From NCBI GenBank assembly GCA_002377645.1, contig DFQF01000097.1:28526-88910 (forward strand): 60,385 nucleotides of DNA, written 5' to 3'. The position numbers and the translations under genes are program-made. Position 1 is the stretch's first letter, and every line of letters begins with the position of its first letter. The notes beneath the pieces are model-generated. The model was not told the DNA's origin and made no database searches. It was given only the letters and a program-made list of their open reading frames with translations. This DNA comes from Nitrospinaceae bacterium UBA3496. Its GTDB lineage: Bacteria > UBA8248. Positions 25,971 to 33,692 of this stretch are shown one piece after another.

Positions 25971-27149
25971 TCACCAATGCTCTTCTTCATCTAGTGAAAT
26001 CATTGGGAAACATTTCAATTTCACAGCTTGGTTTGTACCAAAACCGTGAAGGTAGCTTAGAACATCGCGCCAACATTTTTCTGGAGTGGGTCGATTGTCA
26101 AAATGTAAGTCTCCCTTGTGTTCCCATATTTCCATTGCAGAACGACATACTTTAATAGCAGCTTCGGATGCAAAAACTTTGGACATCAACCTTCTTTTAG
26201 ATTCGTCAGATTCTTTTCCTCCATGCCATGCAGCAGAATATAAAAATGTTCTTCCTGCCTCTATGAGCATATACATTTCAGAAAGAAGCATTTGTGCCCA
26301 TTGGTCATCTTTTATTGAACTTTCTTTTAAGATTTTTTTGGAAAGATCATATGCAAGACGAGCTGGTCCCATTACAGGGATAAGAGCTCCGCTAACCATT
26401 TTTCTAAAAATATCAAGACCTTTATTCCATTCTCCAAGAATATTTGTTTTAGGTACTCGACAATTACTTAAGACTAGTTCTCCATTTTGCAATAGCCTTC
26501 TTCCAAGCTTGCTATGGGCCTCTCCAATAGAAAAGCCTTGAGTATCTTTTGGAACTATAAATCCAGTTAATCCTTCGCTCATGGGTTTGCTCGGATCGGT
26601 CCTTGCAAAAATAAAATAATATTTTGCAAGTCCACCGTTTGAAATATAATGTTTTGTTCCATTTAGAACGTAGTCATTGCCATCTTCTTTCGCTGTCATC
26701 CTTGGTCCTGCTATCGGGGCCTCGTAAAGTAAAAAAGAGTCTGTTCCACTTTGAGGTTCAGTTATTGCTATAGCAAGAAGCGCAATGGGGTCTGTTAGAA
26801 AATCATCTAAAAACCGGTCTCTTTGTTCTTCGGTAGTTTCGTTGCAGATTAACTGAGTGAATTTAAAATTTTGATCAAGTGATACTGCAACTCCTAGGTC
26901 TCCGTATGCCAACTCTTCTGATACTATGGCTTGCTGTAAATGGTTTGCACCGTAGCCTCCAAATTTTTTCGGGACAGTAAGGGTCCTTATTCCAAGAGCG
27001 TCAAGTTTCTTTAGAATTTCCCAAGGATAAGCCTCGCTGGGTTTTGAACGTATATCTCTGTTTGCAGCAATTGGAAGTATCTCATTTCTTGCGAATTCAC
27101 GTGATATTTTTTGCAGAGTTAAGTCTTCCACCGAAAGGTTTAAATCCAT
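25971..27149 (-). CDS. Acyl-CoA dehydrogenase family protein, catalytic Glu not at the usual site
   Basis: A 392-residue flavoprotein with the full three-domain plan: N-terminal helices, the middle barrel with AITEPQSGTDSF and LNGTKHYISNGGLA, and the C-terminal helical domain. The motif that usually carries the base (YEGTxEI) aligns with YLHGFGTNQ, so the standard Glu is absent; the base could be elsewhere in the helix, or the enzyme may not act on fatty acyl-CoA. Electrons would go to ETF (etfBA is in this window). The gene starts three bases after the stop of the SDR gene. Confidence 0.87.
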   Translation of the reverse strand: MDLNLSVEDLTLQKISREFARNEILPIAANRDIRSKPSEAYPWEILKKLDALGIRTLTVPKKFGGYGANHLQQAIVSEELAYGDLGVAVSLDQNFKFTQLICNETTEEQRDRFLDDFLTDPIALLAIAITEPQSGTDSFLLYEAPIAGPRMTAKEDGNDYVLNGTKHYISNGGLAKYYFIFARTDPSKPMSEGLTGFIVPKDTQGFSIGEAHSKLGRRLLQNGELVLSNCRVPKTNILGEWNKGLDIFRKMVSGALIPVMGPARLAYDLSKKILKESSIKDDQWAQMLLSEMYMLIEAGRTFLYSAAWHGGKESDESKRRLMSKVFASEAAIKVCRSAMEIWEHKGDLHFDNRPTPEKCWRDVLSYLHGFGTNQAVKLKCFPMISLDEEEHW

Positions 27150-27152
27150 GGA

Positions 27153-27920
27153 TTAAGCCATTAACCTTCCTGCGTTTACCGCAATAGTTTGTCCCGTCAA
27201 ATACGAAGATTCAGGAGCAGCGAGAAATAAGACCCATCCAACCATATCTTCAACTTCTCCGATTCGTCCAATTAATGTTGATTCTCCAATTTTTTTTCTT
27301 TCTTCGTCTGTTCTGACAGCGATAACTCTTTCTGTTGCTGTTGTTCCAGGTGCAATTGCATTAACGCACACTCCAAATTCTCCAAGTTCATATGCAAGTA
27401 CTCTAGTTAGACAGTGAACACCTGCTTTTGCCGCAGAATAGGGAGGTGACGAATAGTTGAGAGTTGTAAGTCCAGACATAGAGCCTAAGTTAATTATTCT
27501 TCCACTTTTCTGTTTTTTGAAGATAGGTGTTATGGCTTTACCTGTTAAAAACAAGCTCTTTAAATTCCTATCAATTACAGCATCCCATTCTTCCTCTGGG
27601 GTTTCTTGTGTTGAAAGTTGTTTTGTGAAACCACCCGCTGAATTAACTAAGATGTCTATCTTTTTTTCATTCGATTCTATTTTTTCAAACGTGCTGTTTA
27701 CTTCCTTGGAACTAGTCAGGTCACAGTGCAAATATTCGGCTTGAAAACCTTCTTCTCGAATTGTCGATGCGTTTTTTCCCCCTAAATCATCGTTTATGTC
27801 AAGTAAATAAACTTTGGCTCCAGCTCTTGCAAATTCTTCTGAAGACCCTTTGCCAATTCCCTGTGCAGCACCCGTAACAACAGCTACTTGGCCAGTAAAA
27901 TCAAAATTTGTTTTGTTCAT
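27153..27920 (-). CDS. SDR-family oxidoreductase
   Basis: A 255-residue classical SDR with intact features: cofactor loop TGAAQGIG near residue 17, NSAGG, the catalytic Ser in GSMSG and YSAAK with both Tyr and Lys. It should be an active NAD(P)-dependent 3-hydroxyacyl or secondary-alcohol dehydrogenase. First gene of the five-gene leftward operon with acyl-CoA dehydrogenase, DapA-like enzyme, flavin reductase and zinc dehydrogenase. AGGGG lies nine bases before its ATG. Confidence 0.9.
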   Translation of the reverse strand: MNKTNFDFTGQVAVVTGAAQGIGKGSSEEFARAGAKVYLLDINDDLGGKNASTIREEGFQAEYLHCDLTSSKEVNSTFEKIESNEKKIDILVNSAGGFTKQLSTQETPEEEWDAVIDRNLKSLFLTGKAITPIFKKQKSGRIINLGSMSGLTTLNYSSPPYSAAKAGVHCLTRVLAYELGEFGVCVNAIAPGTTATERVIAVRTDEERKKIGESTLIGRIGEVEDMVGWVLFLAAPESSYLTGQTIAVNAGRLMA

Positions 27921-28411
27921 AATATTTATCCCCTAACATAAACAGTTATGTAAATTTTTAGAAAATTTAGTTCTAAAAGAAGTTTTTTCTTTTCTAAGTA
28001 GTGTTTTTGTTACTTGATAAAAATGTCAAAAAAAACAGAGATTGCATTTTCTAGATCTGATTTTTTTTGAAATTTATCATAAAATTATTCTTTTATATAA
28101 TTTGTTCATTGAATGTTTTACATTTTAAAATGGCAAAAATTTAATTCTTAGTGTTTAATTTGGTTTTGAATAAATTACTTTATTTAATGAAACTTAGTAA
28201 CGTTTGCAATAGTTTGTTGTCTATAAGTGTCCAAATTGTCACTATGACAGTAACAATTAGTAAAAGTAAGAGGAGGTATTCTAGTATTTTTTGCAAAAAT
28301 TTTTTCCTACAGAAAAAGCGTTAAAAAATGTATGTGCTTTAATATACTCTTGAACACAATTCAATGGAAGGAATGTTTGCTTAGTATTAATCTTAATCAA
28401 CGGAGTATATA
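27921..28411. other. AT-rich intergenic region of about 490 bases between divergent operons
   Basis: The longest gene-free stretch in the window. It must hold the promoter(s) of the leftward SDR operon and of the rightward DUF3090-like gene, but I find no -35/-10 pair with good spacing. An inverted repeat TTAGAAAA/TTTTCTAA (27959-27966, 27990-27997) with a nested AAAAGAA/TTCTTTT stem could form an AT-rich hairpin. A 45-codon ORF (28187-28324) has no ribosome-binding site and no recognisable product. AGGAGG at 28271 is not followed by a start at the right distance. Confidence 0.6.
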
Positions 28412-28936
28412 ATGGAAGAAAATCAATTTGGTAGGGTAGATGTTCTTTATACAGAATCTATTGGGATCCCTGGGAAAAGGATTTTTAGAATTCTAGCTGA
28501 TAGAAAATCTGGTTCTCATGCCACACTTTGGGTAGAGAAAGAACAAGTCTTTGCCTTGGCAACAACACTTAAAAAAATAGTCTTAGAGAATAAACAGGAA
28601 AAATCTTCAACAGAAAAATTGCATGAAAACAACGAAAGTACAGAGATGAATAAACATATAGAGTTTACTGTATCTCAAGCAAGTATTTCTTACCAAGAAG
28701 AAAGTCATCTGTTTGTTATACAATTTCATGGAATTTCTGAAGGAGAACCTCTTGCAGATGATGAAAAGAGTAGTCAAATTCTTGAAATTGCTATTGATAT
28801 AAGTCTTGCAGAGGCATTTATAGAACAAAGTTTAAATGAATGTGCATCTGGAAGAGGAACTGACTCAGTTTCAAGAAATTCTCTAATTGTATCTGGAAAG
28901 GTCAATCCAAGTACGAATGGACATTTTCATTCATAA
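28412..28936 (+). CDS. DUF3090-family-like protein
   Basis: A 174-residue protein with the two-part plan I know from DUF3090 (TIGR03847): an N-terminal GIPGKRIFRILADR strand pair with the WVEKEQVFALATTLKKI helix, a linker rich in Glu/Asn (about 67-85), and a second half with LEIAIDISLAEAFIEQSL. The family's C-terminal zinc motif (CxxCGxPxxPxGHxCPRxNGY) is reduced here to a tail ending NPSTNGHFHS, without the cysteines. Function is unknown. In other genomes this family sits beside SCO1664-type genes, as it does here, which supports the assignment. Confidence 0.7.
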   Translation: MEENQFGRVDVLYTESIGIPGKRIFRILADRKSGSHATLWVEKEQVFALATTLKKIVLENKQEKSSTEKLHENNESTEMNKHIEFTVSQASISYQEESHLFVIQFHGISEGEPLADDEKSSQILEIAIDISLAEAFIEQSLNECASGRGTDSVSRNSLIVSGKVNPSTNGHFHS

Positions 28937-28975
28937 GTAATGTCTCCAGTCTATTATTCTGGTTTTTTGTGAAAA

Positions 28976-29746
28976 ATGAATACTTCTAAGATTGAACATT
29001 TAAATTTGATAGATGGTGGCTCCTTACCTTATCGGCCTAAAGAAATTGAAGAATTGTTACTAGTGTCAAAAGTATTGGATGGTGGCCTGGTACAACAAGG
29101 GTCTAATTATACTTTTGTAGTAGAATTGCGCTCGAAAAAGATAATTTTTTGGGGGATATATAAGCCTTCTAAAGGAGAAAGACCATTATGGGATTTTCCT
29201 TATGGAACACTTCATAATAGAGAGAGGTGTTCTTATATTGTCAGTAATTTCCTAGGATGGAATATAGTTCCACCAACAGTCATACGAGACGGACCTCATG
29301 GAGAAGGTTCTATGCAATTTTGTGTGCATTATGATGGAGAGTCAAATTATTATACTCTCAGAGAGTCAAATAAGGATCGAATGAAACTAATTGCGTGTTT
29401 TGACCTTCTTGTGAATAATACTGATAGGAAACCTAGTCATTGTTTCAGATCTACAGACGGTCAAATTTGGGGTATCGATCATGGGCTGACTTTTCATGTA
29501 GAACCTAAATTACGTTCTGTGATATGGGATTTTTCTGGGCATCGATTAAATCTTGAGTATTTGGATGATTTAGAAAGGTTGAAGAAGGAATTAGACAAAT
29601 CGGATTCGGATCTTTCCAAAGAGTTATTAGATTTATTAGATGAAGAAGAATTTTATATTTTCAAGAAAAGAGTTGATGCTTTTATTGAAGATCCTAAATT
29701 GCCGACGGTAGAACAGTATCTGAAAAAGAATAATTTAAATGAATAA
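28976..29746 (+). CDS. SCO1664-family protein (PI3/4-kinase-like fold)
   Basis: A 256-residue protein matching the SCO1664 family (TIGR03843), distant relatives of phosphatidylinositol 3/4-kinases and HipA-type kinases. The conserved blocks are clear: YKPSKGERPLWDFPYGTL (62-79), with Lys63 in the place of the ATP-binding lysine; VPPTVIRDGP (98-107); the catalytic-loop-like VNNTDRKPSH (146-155) and GIDHGLTFHVEPKLR (166-180) as metal-binding loop. Substrate is unknown. Forty bases after the DUF3090-like gene, so one transcript. I know this pair mainly from Actinobacteria and Chloroflexota. Confidence 0.85.
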   Translation: MNTSKIEHLNLIDGGSLPYRPKEIEELLLVSKVLDGGLVQQGSNYTFVVELRSKKIIFWGIYKPSKGERPLWDFPYGTLHNRERCSYIVSNFLGWNIVPPTVIRDGPHGEGSMQFCVHYDGESNYYTLRESNKDRMKLIACFDLLVNNTDRKPSHCFRSTDGQIWGIDHGLTFHVEPKLRSVIWDFSGHRLNLEYLDDLERLKKELDKSDSDLSKELLDLLDEEEFYIFKKRVDAFIEDPKLPTVEQYLKKNNLNE

Positions 29747-29766
29747 TATTTCAAGGAACTCATACG

Positions 29767-31014
29767 ATGTATTTTTGTAAACAATCTAAGAAATTTAAAT
29801 TTATCTCTTTTTTGTTTATTTGTTTATTTTTTTATGGTTGTGGCACATTTTTTAAAAAAAGTGTCAAGAATGAAGTCGAAATTGTATCGAAAGACTCTGA
29901 TCATTCTTCTTTTCGAATAGCAATGAACGAACACACCTCTCAAGCTTACGGAAAATATATAAAATATCATCCAAACGGGAAATTTATCCGTCGGGCTAAA
30001 TATTGGTTTGAAAAACTTTCTTATGAAGAGGCATTGGGAAATAAAAATTTAAATGCTCTTTCTGGTTTTTTAAAGAAATTCTCTGGAGGTAATTTTGCTT
30101 CGGAGGCAGAAATAATTTTACAAAAGAGGGAGTTTAGAAAATTAAGGAAACAGGACAAGATCAGAGGTTATGATAAGTTTTTGAAGAAATACAAAAACAA
30201 AAGAAGTGAATGGACAGAAGCAGCGCAGCAAAGACTTGAAAGATTGACTCTTGATAATGCAATAAGAATAAAAAATCCAAAGTTCTTTTATTACTTTATT
30301 TATGATTTTCCAAGTAGTCCTTTCTTGAAAGAAGCGAAGAGACATCTTGTGCAAATAAGATTTCAACGTTCTATTGAATCAGGATTGGAGAGAGAGTGGA
30401 GGAAATTTCTTGAAGAATTTCCTGGAACTCAAGAATCAAAAAGAATGAAGCAGCATATTCAGAGCGAAGCTCTAAGAGGAGCTGAGAGATCTGGTCGAGT
30501 TGGTGCCTTGGTTCGCTTCTTACGTTTATACCCAAAATCAGTTCATAGGAGTAGAATCATTTCTGCTGTTACAATAATGACTCGACAAAGAAATAGGAAT
30601 ATTAAAAATTGGATTTCAGTTGAAAGATTAGAACTCACTCTTTCACGTCCCCGAAAATGTAGAAAATGTTCTCCTCGATATCTAATGAAGGGAGTTTTAA
30701 AAAACTCTGACTCTGATTTTTCTTTTGATGTAACTCTACAGGCAAGTTTGAAAAAGAGTTCATCTAGGTGTTGTTTTACAAATTATAAGATTGCAGGTCT
30801 GAAGCCTGGAGAAAAAAGGTTTTTTTCTTTCTTTATGAAAAAAGGAAAAGGTATCACTGCATTGAGTAAAGTGCAATTTTCTGTGGGTATACTCTCGGGA
30901 AAGGCCTTCCATGATCCTTCATGGAGTAAAGTGTTCCAAATTCAAGGACTAGGATTTAAAAATATAGACGTTGATTCTTTCAGTCCGAAAAAAGTAAAAT
31001 CTTTAGAAAGATAG
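29767..31014 (+). CDS. Lipoprotein with helical, TPR-like repeats; function unknown
   Basis: A 415-residue exported lipoprotein: basic N-terminus, hydrophobic stretch (about 12-24) and lipobox FYGC with lipidated Cys25. From about 50 to 280 there are repeated helical units with the pattern FxxxYPxSxxxxxA (for example YGKYIKYHPNGKFIRRAKYWFE, YFIYDFPSSPFLKEAKR and FLEEFPGTQESKRMK), as in Sel1/TPR or YbgF-like outer-envelope proteins. The last 140 residues have no helical repeat and look like a beta domain with a CRKCSPRY pair of cysteines. The first gene after the SCO1664-like one; the link between them is only position. Confidence 0.65.
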   Translation: MYFCKQSKKFKFISFLFICLFFYGCGTFFKKSVKNEVEIVSKDSDHSSFRIAMNEHTSQAYGKYIKYHPNGKFIRRAKYWFEKLSYEEALGNKNLNALSGFLKKFSGGNFASEAEIILQKREFRKLRKQDKIRGYDKFLKKYKNKRSEWTEAAQQRLERLTLDNAIRIKNPKFFYYFIYDFPSSPFLKEAKRHLVQIRFQRSIESGLEREWRKFLEEFPGTQESKRMKQHIQSEALRGAERSGRVGALVRFLRLYPKSVHRSRIISAVTIMTRQRNRNIKNWISVERLELTLSRPRKCRKCSPRYLMKGVLKNSDSDFSFDVTLQASLKKSSSRCCFTNYKIAGLKPGEKRFFSFFMKKGKGITALSKVQFSVGILSGKAFHDPSWSKVFQIQGLGFKNIDVDSFSPKKVKSLER

Positions 31015-31050
31015 ATCTTTATAAGAAACGATTGTGTATTGGAGAACATT

Positions 31051-31146
31051 ATGAGTAGTTGTTTGTTGCTAATCATTGCTATTATTATGTTGGTTTTTCT
31101 TCTTATGACATATCCGGAAATTATGATTATTTTAGAAAATCTATGA
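31051..31146 (+). CDS. Candidate 31-residue hydrophobic peptide
   Basis: ATG 31051, stop TGA 31144-31146, with GGAG six bases before the start. The peptide is almost one membrane helix (MSSCLLLIIAIIMLVFLLM, then TYPEIMIILENL). It follows the lipoprotein gene by 36 bases and overlaps the end of the convergent inositol-monophosphatase-like gene by six bases. The ribosome-binding site favours it, its size argues caution. Confidence 0.35.
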   Translation: MSSCLLLIIAIIMLVFLLMTYPEIMIILENL

Positions 31147-32037
31147 TTTTCTTTTTCGTGATATTTTCTTTATTCTAGAACTTATATATTCGCAAATAGA
31201 ACTGTTTCCAACAATGACAGGTAATTTCCAATTTCTTAAATTCTCCATTTTTTTATCTGTTTCATTGGTGTTTATGAAATTATGAAGGGGTTCCCATTTT
31301 CTGAAAATAGATTTTTGTTGTAAAGCTGATCCGCCTGCTTCCTTCAAAATTATGATTCCTGCGGCTACATCCCATATACTTGGGACTCCAAACAAAGCAT
31401 AATGTAGACTTCCTCTAGCAACCATTGCAAGATCATATGAAATTGAGCCTGTTGTTCTTATCTCGCCTAGATTATTTTTTAATGATCCTAATGTTTTAAA
31501 TTGATTGGCGAAAGAACCTGGTACACTTATAGTTTTTTTTGCCGATGGTTTTTCATCTGTAGTGACACGAATTTCTTGATCTCCTAAAAATGCACCTTCT
31601 CCTAGGGATGCTTTATAAATAACAAAATCGTTTTTTTTTGTTACTTCTGGAAGGAAAATTGCTCCGGCAACTGGTTCGCCTTTGAATAACAATCCAACTG
31701 AACAACCCCAAATAGAAATACCATTTAAAAAGTTTTTCGTTCCGTCTAAAGGGTCTAAAATCCAAAGATAGTCAGGCATGTTTTTTATGGCAGTTTCGGC
31801 TTTCTCGTTTTCTAATGTTTCTTCTCCAAGGATTCCATGGTCAGGAAATTTTCTTTTGATACGCTTAGTCAGCAAACTCTGGCTTTCGATGTCTGCTTCA
31901 CTTACAGGGTCTGTTTTGTTTTTATCCTTATATTTAGTTTTAAGTTGTTTTCCAAAAAGATTAAATAAAACATGACCAGCCTCAGTTGCAATTTCTGAAG
32001 CAAAATCGCTGTAAATTTTAAAATTATTTTCAGTCAT
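31141..32037 (-). CDS. Inositol monophosphatase family protein
   Basis: A 298-residue Mg-dependent phosphatase of the IMPase/FBPase superfamily. Metal ligands are in GEETLE (71-76) and DPLDGT (95-100), and the third motif WDVAAG is at 222-227. Likely reactions are hydrolysis of myo-inositol phosphate, 3'-phosphoadenosine 5'-phosphate (CysQ) or fructose 1,6-bisphosphate; the sequence does not choose between these. Its start overlaps the end of the Ldh2-type dehydrogenase by eight bases, so they are one transcription unit running from 36348 or 35202 leftward. Confidence 0.88.
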   Translation of the reverse strand: MTENNFKIYSDFASEIATEAGHVLFNLFGKQLKTKYKDKNKTDPVSEADIESQSLLTKRIKRKFPDHGILGEETLENEKAETAIKNMPDYLWILDPLDGTKNFLNGISIWGCSVGLLFKGEPVAGAIFLPEVTKKNDFVIYKASLGEGAFLGDQEIRVTTDEKPSAKKTISVPGSFANQFKTLGSLKNNLGEIRTTGSISYDLAMVARGSLHYALFGVPSIWDVAAGIIILKEAGGSALQQKSIFRKWEPLHNFINTNETDKKMENLRNWKLPVIVGNSSICEYISSRIKKISRKRKS

Positions 32038-33085
32038 TACTCGTTCTCTCTAAAGGACTGATGTGCAGTCTGTCAGCTATTTCATCAAGTTCATTTAAAC
32101 GTTCTTTGGATATTGTGAAACCGTTCTTTTTACGTTCCGCTTCTAATTCATTTTCGATTTCGCCTGGCATATAAATCTTCTCAATTCCATCAGCTTTTTC
32201 TGTGTTTCTAAGCATATTGAGGAAAACATTTGCTGCCATTGAAAATTCTTTAACTGGAGTTAATGATTCAATATTAATTGCAATGAATAAATGAGTGACT
32301 CCACTTTTCCCTGAAAAATCGTTAATTCCTATTATATCTGAACTATTTCTAGATCCAGAAATACTGGCAAGGACAGCGTCGATAGCTATCGAAAGACCAC
32401 TTCCTTTGTGTTCTGCTATTGAGGATAATAGTGAACTCTTTAAAACTTCGTTAGGATCAGTTGTCGGGTTCCCTTTTTCATCTTTGCCCCAGCTTTCCGG
32501 AATAGATTTTCCGGCCCTAGCAGCTTCAATAACATACCCTCTTGCTACGTTGCTAAGTGCCATATCAAGAACCATCATAGGTTCTGATGGGAAAGCTATT
32601 GAAATAGGATTATTTCCCACTTTTGCTTCTTTCCCGCCGCTTGGGGCCATAATCGGAATAGTAGTTGTTGTGCATATTCCAATCATTCCTTCTTTTGCGG
32701 CCTGCACTGTGTAAGTTGCCGCAGCTCCAAAATGGTTGCTTTCTTTGACAAAGACAACTCCTACATTGTGTTCCTTTGCTCTTTGAATACAGTCTTGCAT
32801 TGCATCTCTAGAAACAATTTGTCCCATCCCATTATCTCCATCAAGTAAGGCAAGGGAACCTGCATCTTTAATAGTGGTTATTTTTGGTTTGGGATTTACG
32901 AGAGACAATTCTAATCTTTTCGTATATTGCGGCATACGAATTACACCGTGACTAGATACTCCTTTTAGTTCGGCTTGAACAAGTGTTTCGGAAATCCACT
33001 CAGCGTCAACTTTTGGCATTTCTAAAGTAGAGAAAACTTCCTTGAGAAAGTTGTCGAGGGATTCTGCGGTAGTTTTGGAAGGCAT
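32030..33085 (-). CDS. Ldh2/malate-L-lactate dehydrogenase family oxidoreductase (paralogue 1)
   Basis: A 351-residue NAD(P)-dependent dehydrogenase of the Ldh2 type, which does not have a Rossmann fold. The family marks are SHGVIRMPQY (N-terminus), the LLDGDNGMGQIV block, SNHFGAA with the presumed catalytic His and the GNNPISIAFPS cofactor loop. Members oxidise L-malate, L-lactate, ureidoglycolate, (R)-sulfolactate (ComC) or 2,3-diketogulonate. It is encoded just after a UxaA-type lyase and a small methyltransferase-like gene, so a hydroxy-acid breakdown route is likely. GGAG lies eleven bases upstream of its ATG. Confidence 0.9.
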   Translation of the reverse strand: MPSKTTAESLDNFLKEVFSTLEMPKVDAEWISETLVQAELKGVSSHGVIRMPQYTKRLELSLVNPKPKITTIKDAGSLALLDGDNGMGQIVSRDAMQDCIQRAKEHNVGVVFVKESNHFGAAATYTVQAAKEGMIGICTTTTIPIMAPSGGKEAKVGNNPISIAFPSEPMMVLDMALSNVARGYVIEAARAGKSIPESWGKDEKGNPTTDPNEVLKSSLLSSIAEHKGSGLSIAIDAVLASISGSRNSSDIIGINDFSGKSGVTHLFIAINIESLTPVKEFSMAANVFLNMLRNTEKADGIEKIYMPGEIENELEAERKKNGFTISKERLNELDEIADRLHISPLERTSND

Positions 33086-33087
33086 AA

Positions 33088-33681
33088 CTAATTGTTCTCC
33101 ATTTCTCTTGTAAATAAAAAAGTTTTCCCATGGATAATATGTTCCCCATGGTCTACTTTTGTAAGGAAATCTGTTCTTGATACTGAAAATTTACTCGCAG
33201 TTTGGATTTCTCTGAATTTCCATTCAGGAAAATTCCATATCAACTCGTTTCCCACAAATCCAGGTCCAGTTTGCATTACAGTCAAATACCATGTGACGGT
33301 TGGATGATTCAATATCAAACAATCTATGTCTGAATCATATGGTGTCCAACATGTAAAAACGAGATCTGGATTATATTTCTTCAATGCTCTTGTTGCGTCC
33401 AGATTTTCAATACTTTTGTTGTTAATTAGATCGGAAAGTACTATAGGCACGCCTGTATCTCTAATTGCGTTTCCAATAATCCCATTACCAGAAGCTATTT
33501 CTAAATTTTTTTTAGAACCGGTTTTTTTTATGATATTACTTATGATCTCTATCCATTCTGTAACTGGATATTGGAATAATTGATTCTCTTCACACCAAGA
33601 TAACCAGCCCTCGGATTTTTCTTCGAGGGCAAGTTTATCTATAGTTTCCTTGTATGAGAGCGTCTGTATAGATTCCGTCAT
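33088..33681 (-). CDS. Methyltransferase-like protein of unknown function
   Basis: About 197 residues from ATG 33681; a start at 33711 that overlaps the preceding gene by 19 bases is equally open, since neither has a clear ribosome-binding site. The stretch LEIASGNGIIGNAIRDTG looks like the SAM-binding loop of class I methyltransferases, followed by VLSDLINN as the acidic loop and a DCLILNHPTVTWYL strand. The N-terminal part (residues 1-45) carries a conserved-looking WLSWCEENQLFQYPVTEWI helix. Target unknown. It sits in the UxaA/Ldh2 operon. Confidence 0.6.
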   Translation of the reverse strand: MTESIQTLSYKETIDKLALEEKSEGWLSWCEENQLFQYPVTEWIEIISNIIKKTGSKKNLEIASGNGIIGNAIRDTGVPIVLSDLINNKSIENLDATRALKKYNPDLVFTCWTPYDSDIDCLILNHPTVTWYLTVMQTGPGFVGNELIWNFPEWKFREIQTASKFSVSRTDFLTKVDHGEHIIHGKTFLFTREMENN

Positions 33682-33692
33682 GTCAAAGAAAC

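Noticed and set aside
27959..27997. AT-rich inverted repeat as a terminator
   Set aside because: It lies upstream of two divergent operons rather than at a gene end and consists almost only of A-T pairs.
28187..28324. 45-codon ORF in the large intergenic region
   Set aside because: No ribosome-binding site and a product without recognisable features; may be chance in AT-rich DNA.
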